This document shows positions 8,763-18,077 of a stretch of 42,569 nucleotides of DNA, one piece after another. The notes beneath the pieces are model-generated. The model searched no databases. It saw only the letters and a program-made list of their open reading frames with translations, and was not told the origin of the DNA. The DNA is from Nanobdellota archaeon (lineage in GTDB: Archaea; Nanobdellota; Nanobdellia; SCGC-AAA011-G17; ARS1403): NCBI GenBank assembly GCA_002687825.1, contig NZBI01000002.1:21382-63950 (forward strand), given 5' to 3'. Each line of letters begins with the position of its first letter. The first letter of the stretch is position 1. A program made the translations under genes and the position numbers.

Positions 8763-8767
8763 AAAGG

Positions 8768-8776
8768 ATTTTAAAT
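8768..8776 (+). promoter_or_regulatory. TATA element for the radical SAM gene at 8798
   Basis: ATTTTAAAT centred about 26 bases before the ATG at 8798. The spacing predicts a leaderless or nearly leaderless transcript, so this gene may be transcribed independently of the intein-containing gene. Confidence 0.6.
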
Positions 8777-8797
8777 TGTTCTTATTTAATTAAAAAA

Positions 8798-9883
8798 ATG
8801 TCTTTGGTAAAACATGCTATAAATTTTGCAGCTTTTTCTTTTGGTAAAGAGCAACCTATAACTGGGCCTTTAAGGGTTCATTGGGACTTAACAGATTTAT
8901 GTAATTCTAAATGTAAACATTGTGATAGGTGGAAACATAAGAAAAATCCTGAAGAATTAACAACTCAGGAAGGTTTTAAATTATTAAAAGAATTAAAAGA
9001 AATTGGAGTTAGAGCTGTTAGTTTTGCTGGAGCTGAACCATTATTAAGAAAAGATATTTTTGATTTAATTAATTATGCTGTTAAACTAGGATTTAGTACT
9101 TCTATGAACACTAATGCTTTGCTTTTGAATGAAGAAAGAGTTGAAAAATTAGCCAATATTGGATTAGAGACTTTAATTTTCTCCATAGATGGAAATACTG
9201 AAGAAATTCATGATTTTATTAGAGGAGTTAAAGGGAGTTTGAAGAAAAATTTAGAAATAATTCAAACGATTAAAAATGCTAATAAGAGATTAAATAAAAA
9301 TTTAACAGTTCAAGGGACAATTGTTGCGAATAGTAAAAATGTTAGAAATTTGTATGAAACAGTTAAGATGTGCAAAGAAAAAGGATTTGATAAGATAGTT
9401 ATTCAACCTGTTCATTTTGTTGATTTTCATTTTGTGAGTGAAGATTTTATGCATATGAAATCTGAAGATATTCCTATATTGGAAGAACAATTAGAAAATA
9501 TTTGGAGAGATTTTGGAGACTTTTTATCCGTACAGAAAGGATATTTCGATAAGTTTAGAACATTTTTTGAGAATCCTAAAAGTTTGTACAAATATAGATT
9601 TTCATCTGGATTTATTATTGCAGATATAAGAAGTAATGGTGATGTTGTTCCAGATCCTGTTGGAGGGTTGAAGTTAGGGAATTTGCATGAAAAATCCTTT
9701 AAGGAAATATGGTTTGGAGAAGAGGCTAAAGAAGTTAGAAGGAAAATAAAAAATTCAGAATATCCAATGAATTGGTTCTCTTGTGTTCAACCAATAAGTT
9801 TGTTTGCAGATGATGTTAAACATTTAAGGGTGTTAAAGATAATGAATCCTAAATTTTTGAAGCATGCCATATCTAAAGTTTAA
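8798..9883 (+). CDS. Radical SAM protein, SPASM-like C-terminus without cluster cysteines
   Basis: This 361-residue protein has Cys35, Cys39 and Cys42 in CNSKCKHC (CX3CX2C), a SAM-binding FAGAEPLLRKD segment and a SIDG strand, all typical of the radical SAM core. The C-terminal part has the family's layout (NGDVVPDPVGGLKLGNL then FKEIWFG), but where SPASM proteins have a cluster Cys this protein has Asp, and only a single isolated Cys follows. It probably lacks auxiliary clusters. The substrate is unknown. Its TAA interlocks with the stop codon of the convergent gene at 9880 in the sequence TTAA. Confidence 0.84.
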   Translation: MSLVKHAINFAAFSFGKEQPITGPLRVHWDLTDLCNSKCKHCDRWKHKKNPEELTTQEGFKLLKELKEIGVRAVSFAGAEPLLRKDIFDLINYAVKLGFSTSMNTNALLLNEERVEKLANIGLETLIFSIDGNTEEIHDFIRGVKGSLKKNLEIIQTIKNANKRLNKNLTVQGTIVANSKNVRNLYETVKMCKEKGFDKIVIQPVHFVDFHFVSEDFMHMKSEDIPILEEQLENIWRDFGDFLSVQKGYFDKFRTFFENPKSLYKYRFSSGFIIADIRSNGDVVPDPVGGLKLGNLHEKSFKEIWFGEEAKEVRRKIKNSEYPMNWFSCVQPISLFADDVKHLRVLKIMNPKFLKHAISKV

Positions 9884-11493
9884 AGATAAGTTATTTCGTA
9901 TATGAATAATGCGGGAATACTATAAACTAAATTAAATTTAAGGTCATCTTTAATTACTTCTGCTGCGGGGAACTGATCTGTGGGTTCTCCTTTGTGGAGA
10001 GCTATTGCTTGTCCGTTTGAGATTAATAATTCTGATTCGAAATATGGGAGTGCCCATCTTGTTAATCCGGTTGGACCAAATTCTTCTGTGCTTAACCATT
10101 TGGGTTCTATTTCTAATAAGGAAATTACCATGAAACGAGTATCTTTAGTTTTCTTTAGTTTATCTATTAAAAATTCTTCTGAGCCTCCACCTGTGGACCA
10201 AGTAAATCTTTCAGAATAGTAATTTATTTGGGGTAGGCCATTACTATAAATAAGGTCTTCAGGATTGGAATTTTCTTTGAGCCATAGTCCTGCATCTCTA
10301 AATTGGGAAAATGAATCTTTCCTTACTTGAACTTGAGAGTCTGTTAATTGTAACTGATAAGAAGATCCTGCGATTAATAAGATTACAATTATTGATACTG
10401 CTGCTAATTTGTTAAACTTTGAAATTATATTGTAAATCGTTTTGAATCCTTTTGCTACTATGAAGAAGACTGCTGGAGCCATTATTAGTGCCCACCTTGG
10501 TTCTGCTTGTCGCTCTATAAAAATAAAGAAGATCATAGGAACTAAAATTGAAAGTGTGGTGAATAAATCCGACTTGGATAATAACTTAGCTTTATTTTTT
10601 ATTATTAGATCAAATCCTAGAATTAAATTTAACAAATATGCTAAACCAAGTAAAAATATCACGAAGAGTATTAATCCCGTATATTGTTGGAAATATTCTA
10701 ATAAATGCCAGGCTATTGGTGTTGAAAATTTTATCGCGGATTTTCTTGCTCCGAAATACAACTCCCAGAAAGCTAGGAAATTACCGAAATGGAAATAATT
10801 CCAGATAAGATATGGTGAGATTGCTACAACTGAAACAATACCCGTTAAGTAAAGTTTTTTCTTTTTTAGAATCTTTATATTTTCTGTTATGAGTAAATAA
10901 AATAAAATAACCGCTACTGGTAAAACTCCCCCCACCCTTATTAGAAAACCTAAACCTAAGAATAATCCTGTTAGAATGAGGTTGAGTGTTTGGCTTTGTT
11001 TTTTTACATATCCCTTCCAGAAAAAGTAAAAGGCTGCTAGTCCGAAAAGAAAAGCAATAGGATCTGTGTGGACTCTTGCTGTGTTAAACAATAAAACCCA
11101 AAAAATAGCCATGATGTAAGCTGCTATTAATCCTGTATATTTATCATAAAATTCTTTTCCTAATAAATAAGTTAGGTACACACTAAGAAATGAAGGAATT
11201 AGAACTACGAAAAATCTAATTACGGCTTCGCTACTAATTTTTAAAAAATAAAATACAGAGATTAGTAATGGAAATAAAGGTTGACGTTGAATGGCAACGC
11301 TGTATGGAACATCTAATGCCCAATGCTTTGCTGTTACTAGATATTCTGATTCATCCCACCAAACAGCAGTGTTTATGTTGAAATATTTGAATCTTAAATA
11401 AAAGGCGAAAATTAAAATGACTATTAGAATGATATTAGAATTCTTAGCGAGGAACTCTAAAATTTTCTCTTGAATGTCTTTTGTTTCTTCCAT
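9880..11493 (-). CDS. GT-C membrane glycosyltransferase (PMT/ArnT-like)
   Basis: This 537-residue protein has many hydrophobic helices and a cytoplasmic/soluble C-terminal tail. The first extracytoplasmic loop holds WWDESEYL, the catalytic-type Asp-Glu of GT39/GT83-like enzymes, and the next loop has RQPLFPLL. ARVHTDPIAFL follows in a later loop. Such enzymes use polyprenyl-phosphate sugars on the outer face of the membrane to decorate proteins, lipids or glycans. It faces the radical SAM gene at 8798, and the two stops interlock. It has its own TATA box at 11513-11522, although the next minus-strand gene ends only 30 bases upstream. Confidence 0.82.
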   Translation of the reverse strand: MEETKDIQEKILEFLAKNSNIILIVILIFAFYLRFKYFNINTAVWWDESEYLVTAKHWALDVPYSVAIQRQPLFPLLISVFYFLKISSEAVIRFFVVLIPSFLSVYLTYLLGKEFYDKYTGLIAAYIMAIFWVLLFNTARVHTDPIAFLFGLAAFYFFWKGYVKKQSQTLNLILTGLFLGLGFLIRVGGVLPVAVILFYLLITENIKILKKKKLYLTGIVSVVAISPYLIWNYFHFGNFLAFWELYFGARKSAIKFSTPIAWHLLEYFQQYTGLILFVIFLLGLAYLLNLILGFDLIIKNKAKLLSKSDLFTTLSILVPMIFFIFIERQAEPRWALIMAPAVFFIVAKGFKTIYNIISKFNKLAAVSIIVILLIAGSSYQLQLTDSQVQVRKDSFSQFRDAGLWLKENSNPEDLIYSNGLPQINYYSERFTWSTGGGSEEFLIDKLKKTKDTRFMVISLLEIEPKWLSTEEFGPTGLTRWALPYFESELLISNGQAIALHKGEPTDQFPAAEVIKDDLKFNLVYSIPALFIYEITYL

Positions 11494-11512
11494 TTTTCTA
11501 TTAAATTAATTA

Positions 11513-11522
11513 CTTTTATAAG
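11513..11522 (-). promoter_or_regulatory. TATA element for the GT-C gene ending at 9880
   Basis: CTTATAAAAG on the minus strand, centred about 24 bases before the ATG at 11493. It fills the 30-base gap between two co-oriented genes. Confidence 0.62.
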
Positions 11523-11523
11523 T

Positions 11524-13224
11524 TTATTTTGGTGTTAAATTTTGTAGATCATAAATTAATGTTGCTGGCTCTCCTTTTACTGAAATTAATTTATTAGGTT
11601 GGAAAGTTTGCATGAAAATAGCTGACTCTTCTCCAAATCTCTGTCTTGGACTTGGATCAAATACTAAATATCTAACAGTTTGATTTTCAGGCCTGAAGAA
11701 TTGTATCTTTTCGGACATTGTTGGTTCTCTTCCCACTTGTTGTTTAAATGCTTGATGAAAATTCCAGTCTAAAATTCCTTGAGAGTGTCTGAGATGGAAA
11801 AGTAATGGACCTTCGAACCCAATAAAAGTTTCATCATCTTTTAATATCGAATTTAAATAATCTGCTGTGGGTTTAATTGCTGTTTGATAAATATTGCATT
11901 TATCTTCCCAGATGGCACAGATTAAAGGATTTTTATTTTCAAAGTTTGGTGAAGTTGAATTGACGTTATAAAATGAAAACGAGATATAAATTATAAGAAC
12001 CAATATAAAAATTAATCTTCTATTTTTTAATTTCCATAAAGGAGATATGCTTGAAAATGCTAAAGACATTAAAAATATGAAGCCTATGAAATAAGGTAGT
12101 GTTCTATAAAATCCTAAAAATACTGGGAAGAAGATTGTAACTATAAATCCTACGGGGGCCAAATATAAAATTAAATAATCTACACTTGATTTCTCTCCTT
12201 TTCTAACTAATTTATAGTATAGATAAAAAGCGAAGAAGAAAAATAAAGTATCTATTAAATTTAAATTTAGTAATATTTCTTGAGAATATCTGAAAAAACT
12301 GTTTAAGTTAAAATTACTTGAGGCAAGATTTTGGTTGAACCTTTGATAAATTGTGTAAGTTTCATAAAAATTCTTTGGATTAAGTTTGAAAAATATTAAA
12401 GTAAAGAATGTTGAAACTATTCCGAAAAGAGCTAATAATCTTGTAAATTTAAGACATGCACTTTTATCTATTTCTAAATCTCTTAAGAATGTGAGATTTA
12501 ATTTTCTTGTTATTAATGAAAGAATTTGTAAAATTTCTTTTGAATATTTTCTAAGAAGTAAGAAAAAGTAAACTATAGGTAAAAATACTATGCTGAATTT
12601 TGTTGCTAAAGTTAATCCTAAGAAAGCTGCTGAAATTAAGAAGTAAATTAGTTCTTTTTTTGAAAATTTATATTCTTTGTAGGCTTTTAGGAAGAAAATT
12701 AAAGATAATAAAGTAAATACCCAAAGGAAAATATCTGGTTTTATGATTCTAGTGTATTTTATTATTAAAGGTGAAAATGAGAAGAAAGAGATTAAGAACA
12801 ATGCAGAGTATTTATTGAAAAAAGTTAAAGCGAAATAAATTATTATTAATAAAAAAATAACTCCAAAGATCAAACCTGGAAGGTGACATTGGAAGTTTGA
12901 ATTTGCTAAACCTTCCCCTATCCATAAATATCTATCTGGATAAAAAAATGGTCTTATATTAGAAACTCCTGAAAAATCTTCTCCTGAAAGCATGCATCCT
13001 GCTCCTGAAATCATATCTCCTAAGGGAGGGTTACCGTAGTTTAATCCTGGAAAGTATGAATGAGGATAAAACCACATTAAACCTGCGGGTAAAGTGGCTT
13101 CATCATCACTAGCGTAACCTATATGTGAGAAATCTGCGAATCTAACATAAATTCCTAAAAACACCACTATTAAAAGTAAAATGAAAAAAGTCTTATCTCT
13201 TGTAATTTTTGAGATGAAGTTCAT
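11524..13224 (-). CDS. GT-C-like polytopic membrane glycosyltransferase
   Basis: A 566-residue protein with a first helix near residues 10-27 and roughly ten or more helices after it. The first large loop contains SDDEATLP (acidic pair typical of GT-C catalytic loops) and a GNPPLGDM stretch comparable to the H/NPPL motif of PMT_2-type proteins. A soluble region with several charged residues ends the protein. I chose ATG at 13224, because a TATA box sits ~26 bases before it; the open frame extends to a TTG at 13245. Likely role: transfer of a sugar from a polyprenyl-phosphate donor outside the membrane. Donor and acceptor are unknown. Confidence 0.76.
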   Translation of the reverse strand: MNFISKITRDKTFFILLLIVVFLGIYVRFADFSHIGYASDDEATLPAGLMWFYPHSYFPGLNYGNPPLGDMISGAGCMLSGEDFSGVSNIRPFFYPDRYLWIGEGLANSNFQCHLPGLIFGVIFLLIIIYFALTFFNKYSALFLISFFSFSPLIIKYTRIIKPDIFLWVFTLLSLIFFLKAYKEYKFSKKELIYFLISAAFLGLTLATKFSIVFLPIVYFFLLLRKYSKEILQILSLITRKLNLTFLRDLEIDKSACLKFTRLLALFGIVSTFFTLIFFKLNPKNFYETYTIYQRFNQNLASSNFNLNSFFRYSQEILLNLNLIDTLFFFFAFYLYYKLVRKGEKSSVDYLILYLAPVGFIVTIFFPVFLGFYRTLPYFIGFIFLMSLAFSSISPLWKLKNRRLIFILVLIIYISFSFYNVNSTSPNFENKNPLICAIWEDKCNIYQTAIKPTADYLNSILKDDETFIGFEGPLLFHLRHSQGILDWNFHQAFKQQVGREPTMSEKIQFFRPENQTVRYLVFDPSPRQRFGEESAIFMQTFQPNKLISVKGEPATLIYDLQNLTPK

Positions 13225-13244
13225 AATATTAATGTATAAAGTCA

Positions 13245-13254
13245 ATTTTAAAAG
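13245..13254 (-). promoter_or_regulatory. TATA element for the GT-C gene starting at 13224
   Basis: CTTTTAAAAT on the minus strand, centred about 26 bases from the ATG at 13224. It supports that start over the TTG at 13245. Confidence 0.62.
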
Positions 13255-13263
13255 ATTGTGGTG

Positions 13264-14250
13264 CTAATTTGAGAATAAAGAATCCTTTATTGGTCTTGGA
13301 ATTAACCACTTTTTTAACTCTATGGATGGAACTTTTCTTGATCTTTGAATCTTCCATCTTTTTCTTAACATTAATGGCATTTTGTATAAAATCATCATTC
13401 TAGATTTGAAAGCTGCCGGATTAAGTTTGATTAAATAATATAAGAAAGATACTAGTTGTCTGGATAAAATAACTGGAGAATGTTTTATTAAAAATGTTAA
13501 GGGATAATTTTTGATGATGAAAAACATTTTATTTTTAATTCCGTAATACAGTCCAAAGTTGCTAATCTTTCTTGTTGTTCCTTGGAATTTGTGTAGTAGT
13601 TTTGCTTTTGGGACGTATAAACATTTCCAACCCCTCCATCTAGCTCTGAAAGAAACATCTAGATCATCTGAATAAATGAAGAAATCTTCATCATAGAATT
13701 GTCCATCTAAACTTATATCATTGATTAATTCCCTTGAGAAGAAAGCTGCTCCTCCGCATGGTCCGAAGACTTCCATTACTTTTTCATTTTCTGAATCTAA
13801 TTCTGGTTCATTAAATCCATCATCAACGGCTTTTGCGTCATGGTACAATTTTAATCCCTTTGAATTGATGTAAGACGGTTTGTCATAGAATAACATTTTA
13901 CAAGATAGCATTCCTGCTTCTGGATTTTCTTCTGCTACTTTTACTAGTTCTTTTAGCCAATCTTTATCTAATTTAGTATCGTTGTTTAAAGTTATTATGT
14001 ATTTTCCCTTTGATATTCTTATTCCTTGATTATTAGCCTTGCAGAAACCTAAATTTTTTTTATTTTCAATTAATTTTGCTTTTGGAAACTTATTTTTTAT
14101 TGTTAAATTAGAACCGTCTTCAGATCCATTGTCAACCACAATAACTTCATAATTTTTGTAAGTTTGTTTGAATAAAGTATCTAAACATTCTTCTATGTGG
14201 TCTTTTCCGTTCCAGTTTAAGGCTACAACTGAGACTAATGGGTTTTCCAT
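13264..14250 (-). CDS. GT2 glycosyltransferase (rhamnosyltransferase-like)
   Basis: This 328-residue enzyme starts with VSVVALNWNGKDHIEECL, followed by VVDNGSEDGS, LGFCKANNQG, LNNDTKLDKDWL and the ED-type motif SDDLDVSFRARWRGWKC. These are the marks of the GT2 branch that includes WbbL-like rhamnosyltransferases. It has no strong membrane anchor but has a hydrophobic stretch with basic residues toward the C-terminus. The actual sugar is unknown. It is followed closely by the GT-C gene, with a TATA box in the gap, and preceded by a B12-type radical SAM gene. A paralogue of the same branch lies at 25872-26930. Confidence 0.85.
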   Translation of the reverse strand: MENPLVSVVALNWNGKDHIEECLDTLFKQTYKNYEVIVVDNGSEDGSNLTIKNKFPKAKLIENKKNLGFCKANNQGIRISKGKYIITLNNDTKLDKDWLKELVKVAEENPEAGMLSCKMLFYDKPSYINSKGLKLYHDAKAVDDGFNEPELDSENEKVMEVFGPCGGAAFFSRELINDISLDGQFYDEDFFIYSDDLDVSFRARWRGWKCLYVPKAKLLHKFQGTTRKISNFGLYYGIKNKMFFIIKNYPLTFLIKHSPVILSRQLVSFLYYLIKLNPAAFKSRMMILYKMPLMLRKRWKIQRSRKVPSIELKKWLIPRPIKDSLFSN

Positions 14251-14273
14251 AAGAAATAAAAGATAAAAATTCA

Positions 14274-14283
14274 GTTTTTAAGG
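14274..14283 (-). promoter_or_regulatory. TATA element for the GT2 gene starting at 14250
   Basis: CCTTAAAAAC on the minus strand, centred about 28 bases before the ATG. Confidence 0.58.
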
Positions 14284-14292
14284 ATTTCTATA

Positions 14293-15825
14293 CTACGTAT
14301 TAGTTTCATTATACTGCATTGGTACAGAATCATGGCTTAATAATCGCTTAAACGCGTTTAAGACTGTTGAATCTGGGTTTTTATAATAATATTTGACTAG
14401 TTGTTTCTTTATTGGTGCGCTTGCTGTAGCTAACAATAAATGATTTGCTTTGTTATATTCTTTATTTTCTATAAGATTTTGAATTTTCTTGAAGTACGCA
14501 TCTCTGTAGTATTTTCTTGTGCTTATGTATTTTAAAGAAGGCTCTGCTATCCTAGTTTCTTGAATTAAACTATAAATTTGATCTAGGGTTAGAGGAGATT
14601 CAATTCTTTTAGTTTGATAAGATCTGTCTACCTTTTCTAAGTTTTGCTCGAATCTAACATTGTTGTCTTTTAACCATTCATACAAATGTGTTCCAGGATA
14701 AGGAGTTAATATACAGATAGAAATGCTGTCTGGCTTTACTTCTTTCATTAAATTTACTGTCTTTTTTGCTTCTGCATATGTTTCTACTGGAGCTCCGAAG
14801 ATTATTTCGGCTATTGTTAGTAAATCTAATTTTTTACACATGCTGAATAAATTTCTAATATTATCAGGAGTTATTCTTTTATCGTAAAATTTTAGAACTT
14901 CTGGAGAACCAGTTTCTATTCCAGCCATAACTAAGTAACATCCACGTTTTTTTGCGAATTCTAGCATTTCATGTGTTGAAGAGTTAGCTCTTGATTGGCC
15001 CCACCATCTTAAGTCCATTCTATCTTTTTTTACTAAGTTAGTCCACTCATAAATCCAGCTTTTCCAGCTTCTATTCAATAATAAATCATCTTCGAAGAAA
15101 ATTTCTTTTACTTTATAATCATCTTTAAGATATTTGATTAACTCGAAAACTTTTGGAGCGGACATTTTTCTTATTTTCTTACCGAATGTTGAAAATAAAG
15201 TTGGTTGGCAGAATGTGCAATGGAATGGGCAACCTCTTGCTGCATAAACATGAGTAAATGGGAGTAAGTTCATCCAATTTGAAGGGGTTTTTAGAGTTTC
15301 TTTGATGCTTGGAAATAAATCGTAAGCTGGAAATGGTAAAGTGTCTAGATCTTCTACATATAATCCATGTTCATTTTTAATTATTTTTCCAGATTTGTCT
15401 TTCCATAGGATTCCTCTGATTTTTTTTAGAGGTTTGTTTTTTTCTATAGCATCTGCTAATTCTACTATTGCTATCTCTCCTTCCCCATCTATAACCACAT
15501 CGAAATTTTCGTCTTTTAAGAAATAATCATGAGCTACAGTTGCATGAGGACCACCCACTACTAAACAAGTGTTTGGTAATAAAGCTTTTACTTCCTTTCC
15601 TATATCTAGAACTCCTGGGGCTGTTTCTGTTGAACTATAAATTCCAACCATCTCTGGGTTTTTAGTTTTTAATAAGGAAGTTAGATAACTTTCAGATTCA
15701 TACCTTAAATCTGCTATGAAAATGTTGTGATTTTCTCTTCTTAGAACCGCTGCTATCGAAGCTACACCTAGGGGAACTCCGAATTTTGGTGCTCTTTTTG
15801 AAGGATAGACTAAAACTATATTCAT
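14293..15825 (-). CDS. B12-binding domain radical SAM protein
   Basis: The 510-residue protein has an N-terminal cobalamin-binding-type domain (PSKRAPKFGVPLGVASIAA, LVVGGPHATVAHDYF, VIDGEGEIAI) in residues 1-170. The radical SAM core follows, with Cys199, Cys203 and Cys206 in RGCPFHCTFC. Downstream are IFFEDDLLL, MAGIETGSPEVL and EIIFGAPVET, matching the usual fold. The motif has ordinary CX3CX2C spacing and no intein, unlike its paralogue at 5991. The 80-residue C-terminal region is charged and of unknown use. Related enzymes methylate unreactive carbons or rearrange lipids; the substrate here is not known. A TATA box at 15848-15857 gives it its own promoter. Confidence 0.85.
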   Translation of the reverse strand: MNIVLVYPSKRAPKFGVPLGVASIAAVLRRENHNIFIADLRYESESYLTSLLKTKNPEMVGIYSSTETAPGVLDIGKEVKALLPNTCLVVGGPHATVAHDYFLKDENFDVVIDGEGEIAIVELADAIEKNKPLKKIRGILWKDKSGKIIKNEHGLYVEDLDTLPFPAYDLFPSIKETLKTPSNWMNLLPFTHVYAARGCPFHCTFCQPTLFSTFGKKIRKMSAPKVFELIKYLKDDYKVKEIFFEDDLLLNRSWKSWIYEWTNLVKKDRMDLRWWGQSRANSSTHEMLEFAKKRGCYLVMAGIETGSPEVLKFYDKRITPDNIRNLFSMCKKLDLLTIAEIIFGAPVETYAEAKKTVNLMKEVKPDSISICILTPYPGTHLYEWLKDNNVRFEQNLEKVDRSYQTKRIESPLTLDQIYSLIQETRIAEPSLKYISTRKYYRDAYFKKIQNLIENKEYNKANHLLLATASAPIKKQLVKYYYKNPDSTVLNAFKRLLSHDSVPMQYNETNT

Positions 15826-15847
15826 CTTTTTTTAACAATAGTTACTT

Positions 15848-15857
15848 ATTTATATAA
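15848..15857 (-). promoter_or_regulatory. TATA element for the B12-type radical SAM gene starting at 15825
   Basis: TTATATAAAT on the minus strand, centred about 27 bases before the ATG at 15825. It lies in a 36-base gap between two co-oriented genes. Confidence 0.65.
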
Positions 15858-15861
15858 TTTC

Positions 15862-16863
15862 TTATTTCTTCCAACTTGGAGGAAGATTTTCTTCAATCTC
15901 TATGTTTTTGAATTCTTGAGATTCTTTTATTCCAACTTGTTTAACCCAATTTGCCATTTTTTTAAGTCCTTCAGATAATGAAGTGTTTGTTTTGTATCCT
16001 AAAACATTCATGACTTTTTCATGAGTGGAATAAGCATGCATAACTTCTTTTCTTGGTGGTTGGTGATCTATTTCGTGTTCATCAGTTTCTTTCATTGATT
16101 TTATTATTTCTTTGGTTAAAATATTAAGGGAGTAACGCTCTTCAGCGCCTATGTTGAAAATTTCGTTATATGCTTTTTGTTCTGAAATAGATTTGGCAAT
16201 TATTGGTGCAACATCTCCTATGTAAGTGTAAGCCCTCGTTTGTTCTCCATCTCCAAAGATTGTTAGTGGTTTGTTTTGTAATATCTTATTCATGAAAATT
16301 CCAACAACATTTCTATATCTGTCTCCTATATTCTGTCTTTCTCCATAAACATTATGAGGTCTGAAGATAATATAATTAAGACCAAACATTTGCTTTGCTG
16401 CCTTAAGATCTTGTTCGATAGCTAGTTTAGAAATTCCATAAGGATCTTCTGGTTCAGGAATTGTTTCTTCTGTCATAGGTAATTGATTTTTTCCATAGAC
16501 TGCTATTGAGGAAGTAAAAACGAAACATTTCACTTTGCTTTTTATTGATTCGTTGATGAGATTTATACTTCCCATTAAATTATTTTCGTAGTTAAACTTT
16601 CTGATGAAATGGCTTAAACCTTCAGCTGCGTATGCTCCAATATGGAAAACATAACTAATTTTATTTTCTGAGAATATTTTACTTACTAGTTCCTTATCAC
16701 TAGTGCTACCTTTGATAAATTCCGCTTTAGGATTAAGATTTTCTTCAAATCCTCCGCTTAGATCATCTAGGACTATAACTTGGTTATCTGATTCAATTAA
16801 TTCATCGACCACATGGCTCCCAATGAAACCTGCTCCACCCGTAACAAGGATTTTATCGTCCAT
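15862..16863 (-). CDS. NAD-dependent epimerase/dehydratase, UDP-glucose 4-epimerase-like
   Basis: This 333-residue extended SDR begins with the NAD-binding GGAGFIGSHVV, has the LDDLSGG stretch after the second strand, the FTSSIAVYG strand, and the catalytic YGISK (YxxxK). FRPHNVYGERQN and a DVAPIIAKSI stretch follow. These match GalE-like nucleotide-sugar epimerases. It lacks the TDE triad of 4,6-dehydratases. It most likely interconverts UDP-hexoses to supply the glycosyltransferases around it. It is divergent from the GT4 gene at 16968, and each gene has its own TATA element in the 104-base gap. Confidence 0.85.
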   Translation of the reverse strand: MDDKILVTGGAGFIGSHVVDELIESDNQVIVLDDLSGGFEENLNPKAEFIKGSTSDKELVSKIFSENKISYVFHIGAYAAEGLSHFIRKFNYENNLMGSINLINESIKSKVKCFVFTSSIAVYGKNQLPMTEETIPEPEDPYGISKLAIEQDLKAAKQMFGLNYIIFRPHNVYGERQNIGDRYRNVVGIFMNKILQNKPLTIFGDGEQTRAYTYIGDVAPIIAKSISEQKAYNEIFNIGAEERYSLNILTKEIIKSMKETDEHEIDHQPPRKEVMHAYSTHEKVMNVLGYKTNTSLSEGLKKMANWVKQVGIKESQEFKNIEIEENLPPSWKK

Positions 16864-16885
16864 TCTCTTAATTTTTCCTGTTTTC

Positions 16886-16896
16886 GATTTAAAAGG
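16886..16896 (-). promoter_or_regulatory. TATA element for the epimerase gene starting at 16863
   Basis: CCTTTTAAATC on the minus strand, centred about 28 bases before the ATG at 16863. Confidence 0.6.
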
Positions 16897-16935
16897 TTTT
16901 CACTTCTGGAGAATATAGTTAAATTTCATAGAAAG

Positions 16936-16946
16936 TTATTAAAAGG
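16936..16946 (+). promoter_or_regulatory. TATA element for the GT4 gene at 16968
   Basis: TTATTAAAAGG, centred about 27 bases before the ATG at 16968; preceded by a purine-rich GAAAG that could act as a BRE. Confidence 0.6.
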
Positions 16947-16967
16947 TTATCCTGGAAAATAAATTTA

Positions 16968-18044
16968 ATGAAAATAAAGATTTATACGGATTGTCCTTTG
17001 GATTTGTATTATGAAGGAGTTTACTACTTAAAAAAATTAAATAAAGTAGAAGATGTTGAGCTTATTGGTACGAGGTTTTTCTATTATGCTTATATTAAAT
17101 TAAATAACAATTTTAGATTGTTTAAGAACCTTAGAAGTTTGATTATGGGAAAGAAAGGTGCTATTAGAGGTGAACCTGTAACTAATTTAAGAGGAAGTTT
17201 AAGTGCACCTTTTAGATTATTGTTTACTAAGAATATTATTTTATCTATAGCCGCATGTAGAAATAGTATTTATTTTTTATATTTGTTGAAATTGTTAGGT
17301 AAGAATTTAATTTTCTATAGTTCATGGCCTTATTACGGAAAAGAGTGGATAAGGAAACCTAGATTTGGAGATAATGAACCTTTGTGGAAATTATTTTTTA
17401 AAAATATAAAAGCTGTTGGGATAAATAAACATGCTGCGGAAGGAATGAAATTATTAGGAGCTAAGACTTGTCACATTCCTCATTGTGTAGACACTTCTGT
17501 GTTTAGACCTAGGAAAAGTAAAAATGAAAAATTAACAGCTTTGTATGTAGGTAGATTAAATGAAGCTAAAGGAATTAGATCTATTTTGGGATTAGCTGAT
17601 AAATTTCCAAAAGTTAGATTTGTTTTTGTTGGCTCTGGCCCTTTAGAGGATGAAGTGAAGAACAATAAAAATGTTGAATTTTTAGGGAAAGTTAGTGATA
17701 GGGATAAGATGGCTGAAATTTATGGGGGTTCAGATATATTTATTTTAAATTCATATAAGACTCCTGAATGGGAAGAAGTTTTTGGTAGGGTTTTGATTGA
17801 AGCGATGGCTTCTGGTTTGGCAGTTATCTCAACTGACTGTATTGGTCCTAAGGAAATAATTGATGGAAAGAACGCTTTGATGATTGAGCAAAGAAATGAT
17901 ATGCAATTGTTAGAAAAATTTGAATTATTATTGAAAGATAAAAAGTTAAGGGAGGAATTGGGAAAAAATGCTAGAGAATGTGCAGTTGAAAAATACGATA
18001 CTGCTAAAATTGCTGAGAAATGGTTAGAAGCAATTAAAAGATGA
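16968..18044 (+). CDS. GT4 glycosyltransferase
   Basis: This is a 358-residue GT-B fold enzyme. The C-terminal half has VGRLNEAKGIRSIL (glycosyltransferase family 4 core), FVGSGPLEDEV, VEFLGKVSD and the EX7E motif in EVFGRVLIEAMASG, all intact. The N-terminal acceptor half is unusual, short and basic. The retaining mechanism and nucleotide-sugar donor are known for the family; the specific sugar is not deducible. The gene starts a plus-strand run of three GT4 genes, each facing the same direction. Initiation is probably leaderless given the TATA box 27 bases upstream and no Shine-Dalgarno sequence. Confidence 0.85.
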   Translation: MKIKIYTDCPLDLYYEGVYYLKKLNKVEDVELIGTRFFYYAYIKLNNNFRLFKNLRSLIMGKKGAIRGEPVTNLRGSLSAPFRLLFTKNIILSIAACRNSIYFLYLLKLLGKNLIFYSSWPYYGKEWIRKPRFGDNEPLWKLFFKNIKAVGINKHAAEGMKLLGAKTCHIPHCVDTSVFRPRKSKNEKLTALYVGRLNEAKGIRSILGLADKFPKVRFVFVGSGPLEDEVKNNKNVEFLGKVSDRDKMAEIYGGSDIFILNSYKTPEWEEVFGRVLIEAMASGLAVISTDCIGPKEIIDGKNALMIEQRNDMQLLEKFELLLKDKKLREELGKNARECAVEKYDTAKIAEKWLEAIKR

Positions 18045-18045
18045 A

Positions 18046-18056
18046 GCTTTAAAAAT
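18046..18056 (+). promoter_or_regulatory. TATA element for the GT4 gene at 18078
   Basis: GCTTTAAAAAT, directly after the stop of the preceding gene and centred about 27 bases before the ATG. Confidence 0.62.
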
Positions 18057-18077
18057 TTTTCCTAACTTTAAATCAAT

